Below, in pieces: positions 26,039 to 33,664 of a stretch of 49,778 nt of DNA. The notes under the pieces are model-generated. The model worked only from the letters and a program-made list of their open reading frames with translations, was not told where the DNA came from and did not search any database. The stretch lies in NCBI GenBank assembly GCA_947166445.1, contig CAMVED010000008.1, forward strand, positions 1-49,778, written 5' to 3'. This DNA is from an uncultured Mycoplasmatota bacterium (GTDB taxonomy: Bacteria > Bacillota_I > Bacilli_A > RF39 > UBA660). Position 1 is the stretch's first letter. Every line of letters begins with the position of its first letter. Both the position numbers and the translations under genes were made by a program.

Positions 26039-28156
26039 TTACATAGCATCCTTTCTAGAAAAGTTTAATCTTCCTTTATTATCAGTACCAATGAACTTAA
26101 CCACTATTTCGTCTCCTACTTTTACAACATCTTCTGTCTTTTCAACACGTTCTTTTGCAAGTTTTGAAATATGTACTAATCCTTCACAACCAGGCCATAC
26201 TTCAACGAAACATCCAAAGCTTTCTACTTTTACTACTTTTGCGTTGTATACTTCTCCAACTTCTACTTCACGAACAACATCTTCAATTAATTTCATAGCT
26301 TTATCAATTACATCGTAATCAGTATGGTATAGAATTACTCTACCATCATCTTCAATATCAATCTTAACAGCGTTTTTATCATTTACACTTACTACGTTAC
26401 TTGCTTCTTGAATAATTCTAGTAATAACTTCTCCGCCACGTCCAATAACATCTTTGATCTTTTCTTCTTTAATTTTCATTTGTTTAATTTTTGGAGCATA
26501 AGGAGATAATTCTTTACGTGGTTCAGATATAGCACTACTCATGTTTTCAAGAATTTCAAATCTTGCTTTTTTAGCTTGTTGTAAAGCTTCTCCAAGTATT
26601 TCTTTAGTAATACCTTTAATTTTTATATCCATTTGAAGAGCACATATACCATTTTTAGTACCTGCTACTTTAAAGTCCATATCTCCGAAATGGTCTTCTG
26701 CACCTTGAATATCTGTAAGAATTGTATACTTATCACCTTTAGTAATTAATCCCATAGCAATACCAGCAACCATATCTTTAATTGGAACACCTGCAGCCAT
26801 TAAACTCATACATCCTGCGCAAATAGAAGCTTGTGAAGATGAACCATTACTTTCAAGCACTTCAGATACTACTCTTATTGTATAAGGAAATTCTTCTTCA
26901 CTAGGTATAACTCTAGCAAGCGCTTTTTCACCAAGTGCACCATGTCCAATTTCCCTTCTACCTGGAGCACCATATCTACCTGTTTCTCCAACACTAAATT
27001 GTGGAAAATTATAGTGATGCATAAATCTTTTACCTTCTTCATCAGAAAGTCCATCAAGAATTTGATATTCGTTAATTGATCCAAGTGTAGTTACGCTAAG
27101 AACTTGAGTTTGACCTCTTGTAAACATTGCAGATCCATGTGTACGAGGAAGTAAATCAATTTCTGAAGACAAAGGTCTTATTTCATCAATTGCTCTTCCA
27201 TCAGGTCTTATATGTTCTTCTGTAATAAGTCTTCTTATTTCTTCATATTCGATAGCTTCAAGCACTTCATTTACTTGATTAATAACACCATCTAAATCAT
27301 CAGAATCTTTATACATTTCTCTAAATGTTTCACGAACTTCTTCTTTAAGTTCATCAATTTTTTCTTGACGTTCTAATTTTCCTTCAATTTGAATGGCATT
27401 AACCATTTTTACAGTAATAATATCTCTTACTTTAGAATTTATTTCCTCATCTACTTTAATAATTGGATAATCTTTTTTAGGCTTACCAATTTCTTCTACT
27501 ATTTTTTCTTCAAAAGCAATAAGTTCCTTTATAGCTTCATGACCAAACATCAAAGCATCTAACATATCTTCCTCACTGGCTTCTGCAGCACTTGATTCAA
27601 CCATATTAATTGCATCTTTTGTACCAGCAACAGTAAGATATATATCACTTTTTTCTTGTTCTTCTACAGTAGGATTTATTACAAATTCTCCATCAACTCT
27701 ACCAACAACAACTGATGCAATTGGACCTTCGAATGGTAAATCACTTATAGAAAGTGCAAGTGAAGATCCAAATAAAGCAGTCATTTCAGGACTATTATCT
27801 GTATCAACTGAAAGTACAGTATTTACTATTTGCACCTCATTTTTAAAACCTTCAGGGAAAAGTGGTCTAATAGGTCTATCAATTAATCTTGCAGCAAGTG
27901 TTGCATTTTCCGTAGGTCTTCCTTCTCTTTTAATAAATCCTCCAGGAATTTTACCAACAGAATATTGTTTTTCTTGATATAAAACCATAAGTGGAAAGAA
28001 ATCTCCTGTAGTTGGTTCTTTCTTATTAGTAACTGCAGATAACACTACTGTATCTCCATATCTAACTAAACAAGAACTTGAAGCTTGCTTAGCCATTTTC
28101 CCTATTTCAACTGTTATAGGTCTTCCTCTAAACTCAAAATTATACGTTTTTTCCAT
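26039..28156 (-). CDS. pnp: Polyribonucleotide nucleotidyltransferase (PNPase)
   Basis: 705 residues. Two RNase PH domains (first: [54 protein letters not shown]; second: [44 protein letters not shown]), then KH ([16 protein letters not shown]) and S1 ([31 protein letters not shown]). It degrades RNA 3' to 5' by phosphorolysis. The segment [18 protein letters not shown] carries the catalytic Asp residues. Start ATG with AAAGGAATGAAG upstream. It is 18 bp after an unknown gene and downstream of rpsO, the usual rpsO-pnp neighbourhood with one gene inserted. Confidence 0.98.
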   Translation of the reverse strand: MEKTYNFEFRGRPITVEIGKMAKQASSSCLVRYGDTVVLSAVTNKKEPTTGDFFPLMVLYQEKQYSVGKIPGGFIKREGRPTENATLAARLIDRPIRPLFPEGFKNEVQIVNTVLSVDTDNSPEMTALFGSSLALSISDLPFEGPIASVVVGRVDGEFVINPTVEEQEKSDIYLTVAGTKDAINMVESSAAEASEEDMLDALMFGHEAIKELIAFEEKIVEEIGKPKKDYPIIKVDEEINSKVRDIITVKMVNAIQIEGKLERQEKIDELKEEVRETFREMYKDSDDLDGVINQVNEVLEAIEYEEIRRLITEEHIRPDGRAIDEIRPLSSEIDLLPRTHGSAMFTRGQTQVLSVTTLGSINEYQILDGLSDEEGKRFMHHYNFPQFSVGETGRYGAPGRREIGHGALGEKALARVIPSEEEFPYTIRVVSEVLESNGSSSQASICAGCMSLMAAGVPIKDMVAGIAMGLITKGDKYTILTDIQGAEDHFGDMDFKVAGTKNGICALQMDIKIKGITKEILGEALQQAKKARFEILENMSSAISEPRKELSPYAPKIKQMKIKEEKIKDVIGRGGEVITRIIQEASNVVSVNDKNAVKIDIEDDGRVILYHTDYDVIDKAMKLIEDVVREVEVGEVYNAKVVKVESFGCFVEVWPGCEGLVHISKLAKERVEKTEDVVKVGDEIVVKFIGTDNKGRLNFSRKDAM

Positions 28157-28174
28157 TTTTACTTCATTCCTTTC

Positions 28175-28696
28175 TTATCTATTTCTAGATTTAGTACGGT
28201 TTTTCATATTTAAATCTAAGCTTTCGCTTACATCACTCAAAAATCTTTTCATGTTTTCAGGTGTCTCTTCATTGTACTCTTTCATAACTTTATCGATTAT
28301 AATAAAAGCATCCTCTCCAAGTTCTTTTATTAGTTTTAGTAAAATTTCATAAGTTATTCTTCTGTTCTTTATTTTTGTCATATTATAATTATCTTTAAAT
28401 TCTTTTAAATAAATAGCAATTTCTTCTTTACTAAGTTTTAATTTATTAGTAAAGTTATTAAAGCTAAATAAAGTATCCATATCAATATAAAGGTCTCCTA
28501 CTTCTCTACCTGAAGAAAAATAGTTAACTCCAGTTTTAATATCCTTAAAACAAGCAGTATAATAATCGCTTTCATTTTCTACTACTATCCATTTTAAAAA
28601 CCTTTTAGAAATAACCATTTCATCACTATAATACTCTATTCCAGATACAATAAAAAGTCCAACAATATATAATTTATCAGTTTGTATTTTTTGCAT
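28175..28696 (-). CDS. Unknown protein inserted between rpsO and pnp
   Basis: 173 residues, soluble, no signal peptide or TM. The N-terminal half looks beta-rich (LYIVGLFIVSGIEYYSDE, then TACFKDIKTGVNYFSSG) and the C-terminal half helical and charged, ending in a basic tail (NMKNRTKSRNR) that could contact RNA (inference). GGGGG stands close to the ATG as the SD. I do not recognise a family. It sits 18 bp before pnp and would be cotranscribed with it; an intrinsic terminator after rpsO lies in its leader, so it receives readthrough or has a promoter I cannot see. Confidence 0.7.
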   Translation of the reverse strand: MQKIQTDKLYIVGLFIVSGIEYYSDEMVISKRFLKWIVVENESDYYTACFKDIKTGVNYFSSGREVGDLYIDMDTLFSFNNFTNKLKLSKEEIAIYLKEFKDNYNMTKIKNRRITYEILLKLIKELGEDAFIIIDKVMKEYNEETPENMKRFLSDVSESLDLNMKNRTKSRNR

Positions 28697-28713
28697 AAAG
28701 CCCCCATAGAAAA

Positions 28714-28739
28714 TAAAAAGACACTAAAAAATAAGCGCC
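28714..28739 (-). terminator. Terminator after rpsO
   Basis: Minus-strand RNA GGCGCU, 8-nt loop, AGUGUC, then UUUUUA. Two of six pairs are G-U, which supports an RNA-level signal on the minus strand only. Probably partial, since pnp lies downstream. Confidence 0.65.
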
Positions 28740-28742
28740 TAT

Positions 28743-29012
28743 CTATTTTCTTAAACCTAATTTTTTTACAACTTCACGATATCTAGTAACATCTTTATTT
28801 TTTAAATAATTAAGTAAACTTCTTTGTTGACCAACTTTTTTAAGCATTCCTCTTCTTGAATGAAAATCATGCTTGTGTTCTTTTAGATGTTCTGTTAAAG
28901 CCTTGATTTCTTCAGTAAGAATTGCTATTTGAACTTCTGTACTACCAGTATTTTTTTCATCTTTAGCAAATTTCTTAACAATTTCAGCTTTTTTTTCTTT
29001 TGTTAAAGCCAT
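28743..29012 (-). CDS. rpsO: Ribosomal protein S15
   Basis: 89 residues, the standard length. Conserved segments: [54 protein letters not shown], with the [11 protein letters not shown]-type 16S rRNA contact. It binds 16S rRNA helices 20-22 early in 30S assembly. SD AAAGGAGGT, 6 nt from ATG. The leader can fold into a pseudoknot, suggesting autoregulation (see separate entry). Confidence 0.99.
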   Translation of the reverse strand: MALTKEKKAEIVKKFAKDEKNTGSTEVQIAILTEEIKALTEHLKEHKHDFHSRRGMLKKVGQQRSLLNYLKNKDVTRYREVVKKLGLRK

Positions 29013-29039
29013 AATTTACCTCCTTTATATATCATTCAC

Positions 29040-29072
29040 CGAAACCAAGATGAATAAGGATTTCGTTCATCT
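29040..29072 (-). promoter_or_regulatory. rpsO leader pseudoknot, probable S15 autoregulatory element
   Basis: In the minus-strand leader, hairpin AGATGAA/TTCATCT has an 11-nt loop beginning CGAAATCC. This loop can pair with GGTTTCG immediately 3' of the hairpin (seven pairs with one bulged nucleotide), forming an H-type pseudoknot about 20 nt upstream of the SD. Autogenous S15 control through leader RNA structure is known in several bacteria; this specific structure is my reading. Confidence 0.55.
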
Positions 29073-29091
29073 GAGTAACGGAAGCAATAAT

Positions 29092-29120
29092 AATATACTA
29101 TAATTTATGTAAAAAAGCAA
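29092..29120 (-). promoter_or_regulatory. Promoter of rpsO
   Basis: Minus strand TTGCTT, 17 nt, TATATT. It gives a leader of about 73 nt, long for this genome, that contains the pseudoknot. Confidence 0.55.
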
Positions 29121-29138
29121 GTAAAATTATAATTTTAT

Positions 29139-29167
29139 TTGACATGATAAAATCAAAACACTATAAT
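29139..29167 (+). promoter_or_regulatory. Perfect consensus sigma-A promoter of the 103-residue membrane protein
   Basis: TTGACA, exactly 17 nt, TATAAT: every base consensus. It drives only the small gene at 29194, which has SD AAGGAG and a terminator right after its stop. Confidence 0.85.
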
Positions 29168-29193
29168 ATCTCTTACATAAGGAGAAAAATAAT

Positions 29194-29505
29194 ATGCAAG
29201 AAAAAGAAAAAGTAAAAAATATTTCAAAAGCAGGATTATTCATTACTAATACAGTTGAAACTTTTGCTTTTAAAACAGCAGAAATTATAGGACTATTAAC
29301 AATACAGATTAGTGCATTGGATTTAGGGCTTGACGGAAACATAGACATTTTTTATAACAATCCAACAAAATACACAGCAGCATTATTATCCCCTATAGCA
29401 GTTGGATATCTAATCAAAAAAATTGATCCTAATAACGAAACCGCTAAAGAAATAGATGAAATAATTGAAGATTTTAAACCCAAAGCCAAAATAAGAAAAA
29501 AATAA
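29194..29505 (+). CDS. Small membrane protein, unknown function
   Basis: 103 residues. A charged start (MQEKEKVKNISK), a moderately hydrophobic helix (LFITNTVETFAFKTAEIIGLLTIQI), a second segment (YTAALLSPIAVGYLIKKI) and a charged, Lys-rich tail. No family recognised. It is one of the few genes here with an entirely consensus promoter, a clean SD and a dedicated terminator, so it is probably abundant. Flanking genes are divergent (rpsO) and convergent (acyl ligase), so no operon context is available. Confidence 0.75.
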   Translation: MQEKEKVKNISKAGLFITNTVETFAFKTAEIIGLLTIQISALDLGLDGNIDIFYNNPTKYTAALLSPIAVGYLIKKIDPNNETAKEIDEIIEDFKPKAKIRKK

Positions 29506-29526
29506 GACAATGTCTTATTTTTTTTG
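29501..29526. terminator. Bidirectional terminator
   Basis: AATAAGAC-AAT-GTCTTATT followed by T6-7; the stop codons of the small membrane protein and the convergent acyl ligase lie in or beside it. Confidence 0.85.
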
Positions 29527-31293
29527 TTCTTTACTACCAATTACTTTATCTTTTAATTTTTCTTCAGTTTCTAAAACAGTATAAGCAACTTTACCCACTA
29601 AAGTTTTAGGAAGTTCTTTTCTAAATTCAAATATTCTAGGCATAGAATACTTAGCAATATTCTTTTCACAATACTCTTTTATTTCTTCTTCAACTTCATC
29701 AGTAAGTTTTACCTCTTTTTTTAGTACAATAAAAGCTTTAGCTATTTGACCACGATATTTATCAGGTACTCCAATTACAGTAGAACTTGATACATATTCA
29801 TGTTTATTAATAACAGTTTCTATATACGATGGATAAATATTATATCCAGAAGAAATAATAATCCTCTTTAAACGGGATTTAAAATAAACGAATCCATCTT
29901 TATCCATACAACCAATATCACCAGTATGAAGCCAAATTTTACCATCACTATGCTTTTTTAAAGTATTATTTGTTTCTTCTTCTTCGTTAATATATCTTTG
30001 CATCACGCTAGGACCATATATACATATTTCTCCATCTTCCATAGGTTTAACTTCTTTAGTAGTACCTATTTTAACAATCTTATAAATGTTATCAGGAAAA
30101 GGTATACCAATAGACCCCTTTCTATGCATTCCCGTAGGAGAAAGACATGTAGCAGCACATGCTTCAGTAAGACCATATCCTATTCTAACCCTAGCTTTAG
30201 AGCCATACTTTTCAAACATATCATTGTATTTATTATAATTTTCTTCATCCATTATATCTCCACCAGATACAATACAATTAATTGAAGCAAAATCATCTTT
30301 TTTAAAACTAGAACTATTATATAAAGCTTCAAATAAAGTAGGAACACCCACAAAAAAGGTAGGTTTTGTTTTTCTAATTAAATTTATAAGTGTTTTAGCC
30401 TTAAAAGTAGGAACAAGTATGCAAGTCATACCAATATGAAGTGGAGCATGAATACAAACACCAAGACCAAATCCATGAAAGATTGGCATAATAGAAAGAA
30501 TAGAATCACCTGCTTTAGATGGGTCACACATAAAATGAGCTCCATGAGCAAGAGCATTAAAATTCAAATTAGAAAGCATAATTCCTTTTGGAGTGCCACT
30601 TGTACCACCACTATAAAGAATAACTGCAGTATCGGTTTTTTTTCTGACAACACTATACTCTTCATAATAGGAACTACCCTTTTTAATAAATTTTTTATAA
30701 GAAATGACTTCTCTATTTTTAAATGCTCTTAAAAATACTTGTCTTATTTTCTTTACTGCCTTTGTTACATCTGTTTTAAATATATTATACATAAACTTTT
30801 TCAAACCTTTTAAGTCATCACCTGCAGAAGAAACAATTATTTTAGTAACACTCGTATTATTAATTATGTTAATTACTTTTTTATAATCTATATCTATTGT
30901 TAAAATATATTTAGATTTTGTCTTATTTAAAAATAGTTCAATCTCTTTTTCACTGGAAAGTGGATGAATCATATTCGATATAGCACCAACCATATTAACA
31001 GCATAAAACATGTATAAAGCAGTTGGAGTATTAGGCATACAAATACTAACAACATCACCTTCAGAAACTCCCAAACTCTTAAGAGATTTTGCACATTCAA
31101 TTATTCTATCCATAAGTTCCTTATAAGTAATCTTGTTATTATAGTATTCAAGTGCATAGTTATTCGGATATTTTAAGGCTGTTTGCATAACAACATCAAC
31201 CATAGATCCATCGGGATATTCGATAGATTTAGGGACATTTTTGTAAAAAGATAACCATGGATATTCTTCTTTATTTAACTTCAATTTTTTCAT
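29515..31293 (-). CDS. AMP-forming acyl-CoA synthetase-like ligase
   Basis: 592 residues of the ANL superfamily. Motifs: VILYSGGTSGTPKGIMLSN (A3), IGYGLTEACAA (A5), LHTGDIGCMDKDGFVYFKSR (A7), KRIIISSGYNIYPSYIE (A8) and ELPKTLVGKVAYTVLE with the catalytic Lys (A10). IMPIFHGFGLGVCIHAPL resembles fatty-acyl ligases. It would form acyl-AMP and acyl-CoA or load a carrier. The start at 31293 is chosen because AAGGA is 7 nt upstream; the track ORF begins at a TTG overlapping that SD. It overlaps the upstream E2-like gene by 23 bp, a tight coupling that suggests the ligase feeds an acyl group to that protein (inference). Confidence 0.82.
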   Translation of the reverse strand: MKKLKLNKEEYPWLSFYKNVPKSIEYPDGSMVDVVMQTALKYPNNYALEYYNNKITYKELMDRIIECAKSLKSLGVSEGDVVSICMPNTPTALYMFYAVNMVGAISNMIHPLSSEKEIELFLNKTKSKYILTIDIDYKKVINIINNTSVTKIIVSSAGDDLKGLKKFMYNIFKTDVTKAVKKIRQVFLRAFKNREVISYKKFIKKGSSYYEEYSVVRKKTDTAVILYSGGTSGTPKGIMLSNLNFNALAHGAHFMCDPSKAGDSILSIMPIFHGFGLGVCIHAPLHIGMTCILVPTFKAKTLINLIRKTKPTFFVGVPTLFEALYNSSSFKKDDFASINCIVSGGDIMDEENYNKYNDMFEKYGSKARVRIGYGLTEACAATCLSPTGMHRKGSIGIPFPDNIYKIVKIGTTKEVKPMEDGEICIYGPSVMQRYINEEEETNNTLKKHSDGKIWLHTGDIGCMDKDGFVYFKSRLKRIIISSGYNIYPSYIETVINKHEYVSSSTVIGVPDKYRGQIAKAFIVLKKEVKLTDEVEEEIKEYCEKNIAKYSMPRIFEFRKELPKTLVGKVAYTVLETEEKLKDKVIGSKEQKK

Positions 31294-32134
31294 TTGCATT
31301 TCCTTCAAGTAATTTTGGATTATTTAATAAATATTGTAAAAGTTGCATTGATTTTATCATATAAAAACCATCAGCAATACCTTCATCAAGTGTTAAACCA
31401 AAATCACAAAAATCTCGTATTTCCTTAGTTCCATCTTCTTTTATTATTTCTTTCTTATATATTTTACCCATAGTTGCCATTATAGAATTAGAGCCAAAAT
31501 CAGTAATATTATGATAAATACCGCCTTGGCAACCAATAGAACCTATATTTGAAAGGATAACAGTACTATAGTATAAAAGTTCTTCTGTTAAAGATTTAGG
31601 TAACAAATCATGCCTATCTAAAAATTTAAAAACTCCTACTATCGATCTTCTTAAAACTTTAGGCATATGTCCTACAGTAGAAACTAGTTTATCACCACCA
31701 GTTTGTGAACTAGTTCTAGCACTCTTAACATTACCAGATATTTTTTTACTAAGTGTAAATATATTATCATCTTCAGCTACTTTTAAAAGTTGCATTAATT
31801 CTTCAGCAGTATCATTAAACTCAGTCTTAGCAACAAAAGATAAAACAACATCATTTCTTTGATAAAACTTACCATTAACTATAAATATATTAAGTTGTGG
31901 TCTATTATATATAACTTTAGCAATAGCAGTTGCAAAAATATGAAAATATGTTAAATGAATATCACTTTTTTTACCAAATTTTTCTTTGTATTTAATTGCT
32001 TCTGTTACATCTACTGGATAATCAATATATACCTCTCTATCTGCTCTTCTTTTCTTTATATCAGTCATAACATACATCATACCGTTTAAGTCTTTTAATT
32101 TTTTTCCATCTCTACGATCTCCAAACTTTTTCAT
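31271..32134 (-). CDS. E2/CAT-fold acyltransferase-like protein without lipoyl domain and without catalytic His
   Basis: 287 residues resembling only the catalytic domain of 2-oxoacid dehydrogenase E2 (chloramphenicol-acetyltransferase fold): FHIFATAIAKVIYNRPQLNIF, VVLSFVAKTEF, TVILSNIGSIG and the C-terminal DFGLTLDEGIADGFYMIKSM. In E2/CAT enzymes that last segment is HxxxDG with a catalytic His; here it reads DEGIADG, so the His position is Glu, while Asp-Gly is kept. No lipoyl or peripheral-subunit-binding domain is present, and no E1/E3 genes are nearby. It starts the two-gene unit with the acyl ligase. It may be a divergent acyltransferase using another mechanism or a non-catalytic trimer scaffold (inference). 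A TATAAT lies about 30 nt before the start. Confidence 0.72.
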   Translation of the reverse strand: MKKFGDRRDGKKLKDLNGMMYVMTDIKKRRADREVYIDYPVDVTEAIKYKEKFGKKSDIHLTYFHIFATAIAKVIYNRPQLNIFIVNGKFYQRNDVVLSFVAKTEFNDTAEELMQLLKVAEDDNIFTLSKKISGNVKSARTSSQTGGDKLVSTVGHMPKVLRRSIVGVFKFLDRHDLLPKSLTEELLYYSTVILSNIGSIGCQGGIYHNITDFGSNSIMATMGKIYKKEIIKEDGTKEIRDFCDFGLTLDEGIADGFYMIKSMQLLQYLLNNPKLLEGNANEKIEVK

Positions 32135-32230
32135 AAAATACCTACTTTCTTAAAATCTCTAAATAAATTATAACATAAACAATAAAAAAACACTAGAAAA
32201 AGATATCCAGTGGATTTACCAAAAACTACC

Positions 32231-32251
32231 AATGTAAAATTAATGTAAAAT
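32231..32251. repeat. Tandem direct repeat AATGTAAAAT, 11-bp period
   Basis: Two copies (32231-32240 and 32242-32251) one helical turn apart, just upstream of the predicted toxin promoter. A possible binding site for a regulator. The neighbouring ATCCA-G-TGGAT dyad (32204-32214) may be part of the same control region. Confidence 0.4.
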
Positions 32252-32275
32252 ATCTTTATTGTTGGTTCTATTTAT

Positions 32276-32281
32276 TATACA
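32276..32281 (+). promoter_or_regulatory. -10 element of the putative toxin mRNA
   Basis: TATACA(AT), with no good -35 box. The start point expected near 32288 coincides with the beginning of the 5' pairing arm (32290), as would be expected if that arm is the extreme 5' end of the mRNA. Confidence 0.45.
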
Positions 32282-32289
32282 ATTTAACA

Positions 32290-32347
32290 GATACGTTTGG
32301 AAATCAGATGTTTTCCTTTTCTTTTTCTGGGGGTTATAAAGAAAAGG
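32290..32347 (+). promoter_or_regulatory. Structured 5' UTR: long-distance pairing arm plus SD-sequestering hairpin
   Basis: Bases 32290-32299 and 32303-32316 can pair with 32511-32520 and 32489-32502 in the 3' part of the same RNA (10 + 14 bp, two G-U). CCTTTTCTTT (32315-32324) pairs perfectly with AAAGAAAAGG (32338-32347), which includes the first bases of the SD AAAGGTGG, so ribosome access is blocked in the folded mRNA. A competing small hairpin GGAAA/TTTCC shares the same bases. Confidence 0.65.
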
Positions 32348-32358
32348 TGGTGATACTT

Positions 32359-32436
32359 ATGACTAAAAGAGAAAAATCTCTATTTATCATAATATTGCTA
32401 TTATTTTTTATAGTAATAACTTTATTATACAAATAA
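32359..32436 (+). CDS. 25-residue membrane peptide, putative type I toxin
   Basis: Too short for the ORF track. The reading frame gives MTKREKSLFIIILLLFFIVITLLYK: a charged start, one TM helix of about 17 hydrophobic residues and a Lys end, the shape of Fst/TxpA/Ldr-type membrane toxins though not recognisably homologous. The SD AAAGGTGG is 8 nt before ATG but locked in a 10-bp hairpin. The gene ends 6 bp before the terminator stem of an antisense RNA on the opposite strand. The combination of tiny hydrophobic ORF, occluded SD, 5'-3' mRNA pairing and overlapping antisense transcript is the known signature of type I toxin-antitoxin loci. Toxicity itself is not demonstrated. Confidence 0.7.
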   Translation: MTKREKSLFIIILLLFFIVITLLYK

Positions 32437-32475
32437 TAAAAAGCATCTGATATCAACCCTTGTTGATTCAGATGC
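32437..32475 (-). terminator. Terminator of the antisense RNA
   Basis: Stem of 8 + 5 bp with one bulge and a 6-nt loop, followed on the minus strand by TTTTTATTATT. No T-run follows on the plus strand. Confidence 0.8.
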
Positions 32476-32499
32476 ATCTCAATGAATTGGGAAACGTCT

Positions 32500-32527
32500 G
32501 ATACCTACTTCAAACGTATCCTTTTTT
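32500..32527 (+). terminator. Likely 3' end of the toxin mRNA
   Basis: GATAC, 11-nt loop, GTATC, then CTTTTTT. The stem overlaps the 3' long-distance pairing arm, so terminator hairpin and 5'-3' pairing are alternatives. Confidence 0.55.
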
Positions 32528-32554
32528 ATTTTATGAAGTTTCCCTCATATATAT

Positions 32555-32583
32555 ACTATATCATAAATATAAATTTATTTCAA
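32555..32583 (-). promoter_or_regulatory. Promoter of the antisense RNA
   Basis: Minus strand TTGAAA, exactly 17 nt, TATAGT, far better than the toxin promoter, as expected for an excess antitoxin RNA. The rest of this gene-poor stretch (32584-32680) holds only the TATAAT (32649-32654) and SD of the ABC transporter operon. Confidence 0.75.
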
Positions 32584-32680
32584 TATTTGTTTCTAATTGC
32601 TTTTCATATTTTGTTAATATTACCCAGTACATTTTATCAATAGTAGAATATAATAAATTGTAACTAAAAGGAGGTAAAAT

Positions 32681-33664
32681 ATGAAAAGAACAATAGTTAT
32701 TATTACTGGAGTAGTAGCCTTTATCCTTTTATGTTTAGGATATAGTTTTTACAGTAGTAATAATAATTCTAATTTAACAAAAGTAAAAGTAGCAGAAGTA
32801 ACTCATAGTGTTTTTTATGCACCCCAATATGTAGCGATTAAAAAAGGATATTTTGAAGATGAAGGACTCGATGTAGAACTTACCCTAACAAGTGGTGCTG
32901 ATAATGTTATGGCAGCAGTTCTATCTGGTGATGCAAACATTGGACTATCTGGATCAGAAGCTACAATATATGTTTATAATAAAGGTGAAAAAGATTATAT
33001 AAAAACATTTGCACAACTTACCCAAAAAGATGGATCATTTTTAATATCTAGAAAAGAAATTAAAAACTTTACTGTAAATGATTTAAAAGGAAAATATGTA
33101 ATTGGAGGCCGCCAAGGTGGTATGCCCGAAATGACTCTTGAATATATCTTAAAAGAAAACGGAATCAATCCAAACAAAGATCTTAATATTGATACAAGTA
33201 TTCAATTTGCAGCCATGGCAGGATCATTTATCGGAGGTACTGGTGATTTTGTAACTCTTTTTGAACCACTTGCAACCCAAGTAGTAAATGAAGGATATGG
33301 TTATAAAGTTGCACAACTTGGTACTCTTACTGATAACGTTCCATATACAGCTTACAACGCAAGGAAAAGCTATATAAATGAAAATAAAGATATAATAGAA
33401 AAATTTACTAAAGCCATTCAAAGAGGACTTAACTTTGTAAATGAAAATGATAGTAGTACTATTGCAAAAGCTATAATGAATCAGTTTCCCGACACTTCTT
33501 ATAATGATATTAAAAACGCCGTAGAAAGTTATAAAAAAAATAATACTTGGCCAAAAACCACAACATTTACCAAAAAATCATTCGATCACTTACAAGAAAT
33601 TATAATTAAAGCAGGTTTCTTAGACAAAAAAGTAAGTTATAAAGATTTAATTCATGAAAACTAA
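32681..33664 (+). CDS. ABC transporter substrate-binding protein (NMT1/SsuA/ThiY type)
   Basis: 327 residues. An N-terminal hydrophobic segment (TIVIITGVVAFILLCLGYSFY) with no lipobox Cys, so it is an uncleaved anchor or signal peptide. The binding fold shows VAEVTHSVFYAPQYVAIKKGYFEDEGLDVELTLTSGADNVMAAVLSGDANIGLSGSEA and later GDFVTLFEPLATQVVNEGYG, typical of the nitrate/sulfonate/taurine/pyrimidine-precursor group. SD AAAGGAGG. It overlaps the ATPase gene by 11 bp and forms a complete three-gene importer. The substrate is not readable from sequence: sulfonates, nitrate/bicarbonate and thiamine pyrimidine precursor are all possible, and no TPP riboswitch precedes it. Confidence 0.88.
   Translation: MKRTIVIITGVVAFILLCLGYSFYSSNNNSNLTKVKVAEVTHSVFYAPQYVAIKKGYFEDEGLDVELTLTSGADNVMAAVLSGDANIGLSGSEATIYVYNKGEKDYIKTFAQLTQKDGSFLISRKEIKNFTVNDLKGKYVIGGRQGGMPEMTLEYILKENGINPNKDLNIDTSIQFAAMAGSFIGGTGDFVTLFEPLATQVVNEGYGYKVAQLGTLTDNVPYTAYNARKSYINENKDIIEKFTKAIQRGLNFVNENDSSTIAKAIMNQFPDTSYNDIKNAVESYKKNNTWPKTTTFTKKSFDHLQEIIIKAGFLDKKVSYKDLIHEN

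Larger units (their letters stand above)
32437..32548 (-). ncRNA. Convergent antisense RNA, putative antitoxin (about 112 nt)
   Basis: Driven by TTGAAA-N17-TATAGT (32555-32583) and ended by a strong hairpin GCATCTGA-ATCAA/TTGAT-TCAGATGC with TTTTTATTATT on the minus strand only. It overlaps the 3' untranslated region of the toxin mRNA, whose own likely end is near 32527, giving about 90 nt of perfect complementarity. Full antisense pairing would include the 3' arm (32489-32520) that the toxin mRNA uses to pair with its own 5' end. It contains no credible ORF. Confidence 0.65.

Noticed and set aside
32290-32520. Terminal inverted repeats of a miniature transposable element
   Set aside because: No target-site duplication is seen, the arms differ by G-U-compatible changes and an insertion in one arm, and promoters and terminators fit an RNA function.
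32584-32680. TPP or other riboswitch for the ABC importer
   Set aside because: No conserved riboswitch core; only a TATAAT and an SD can be seen.
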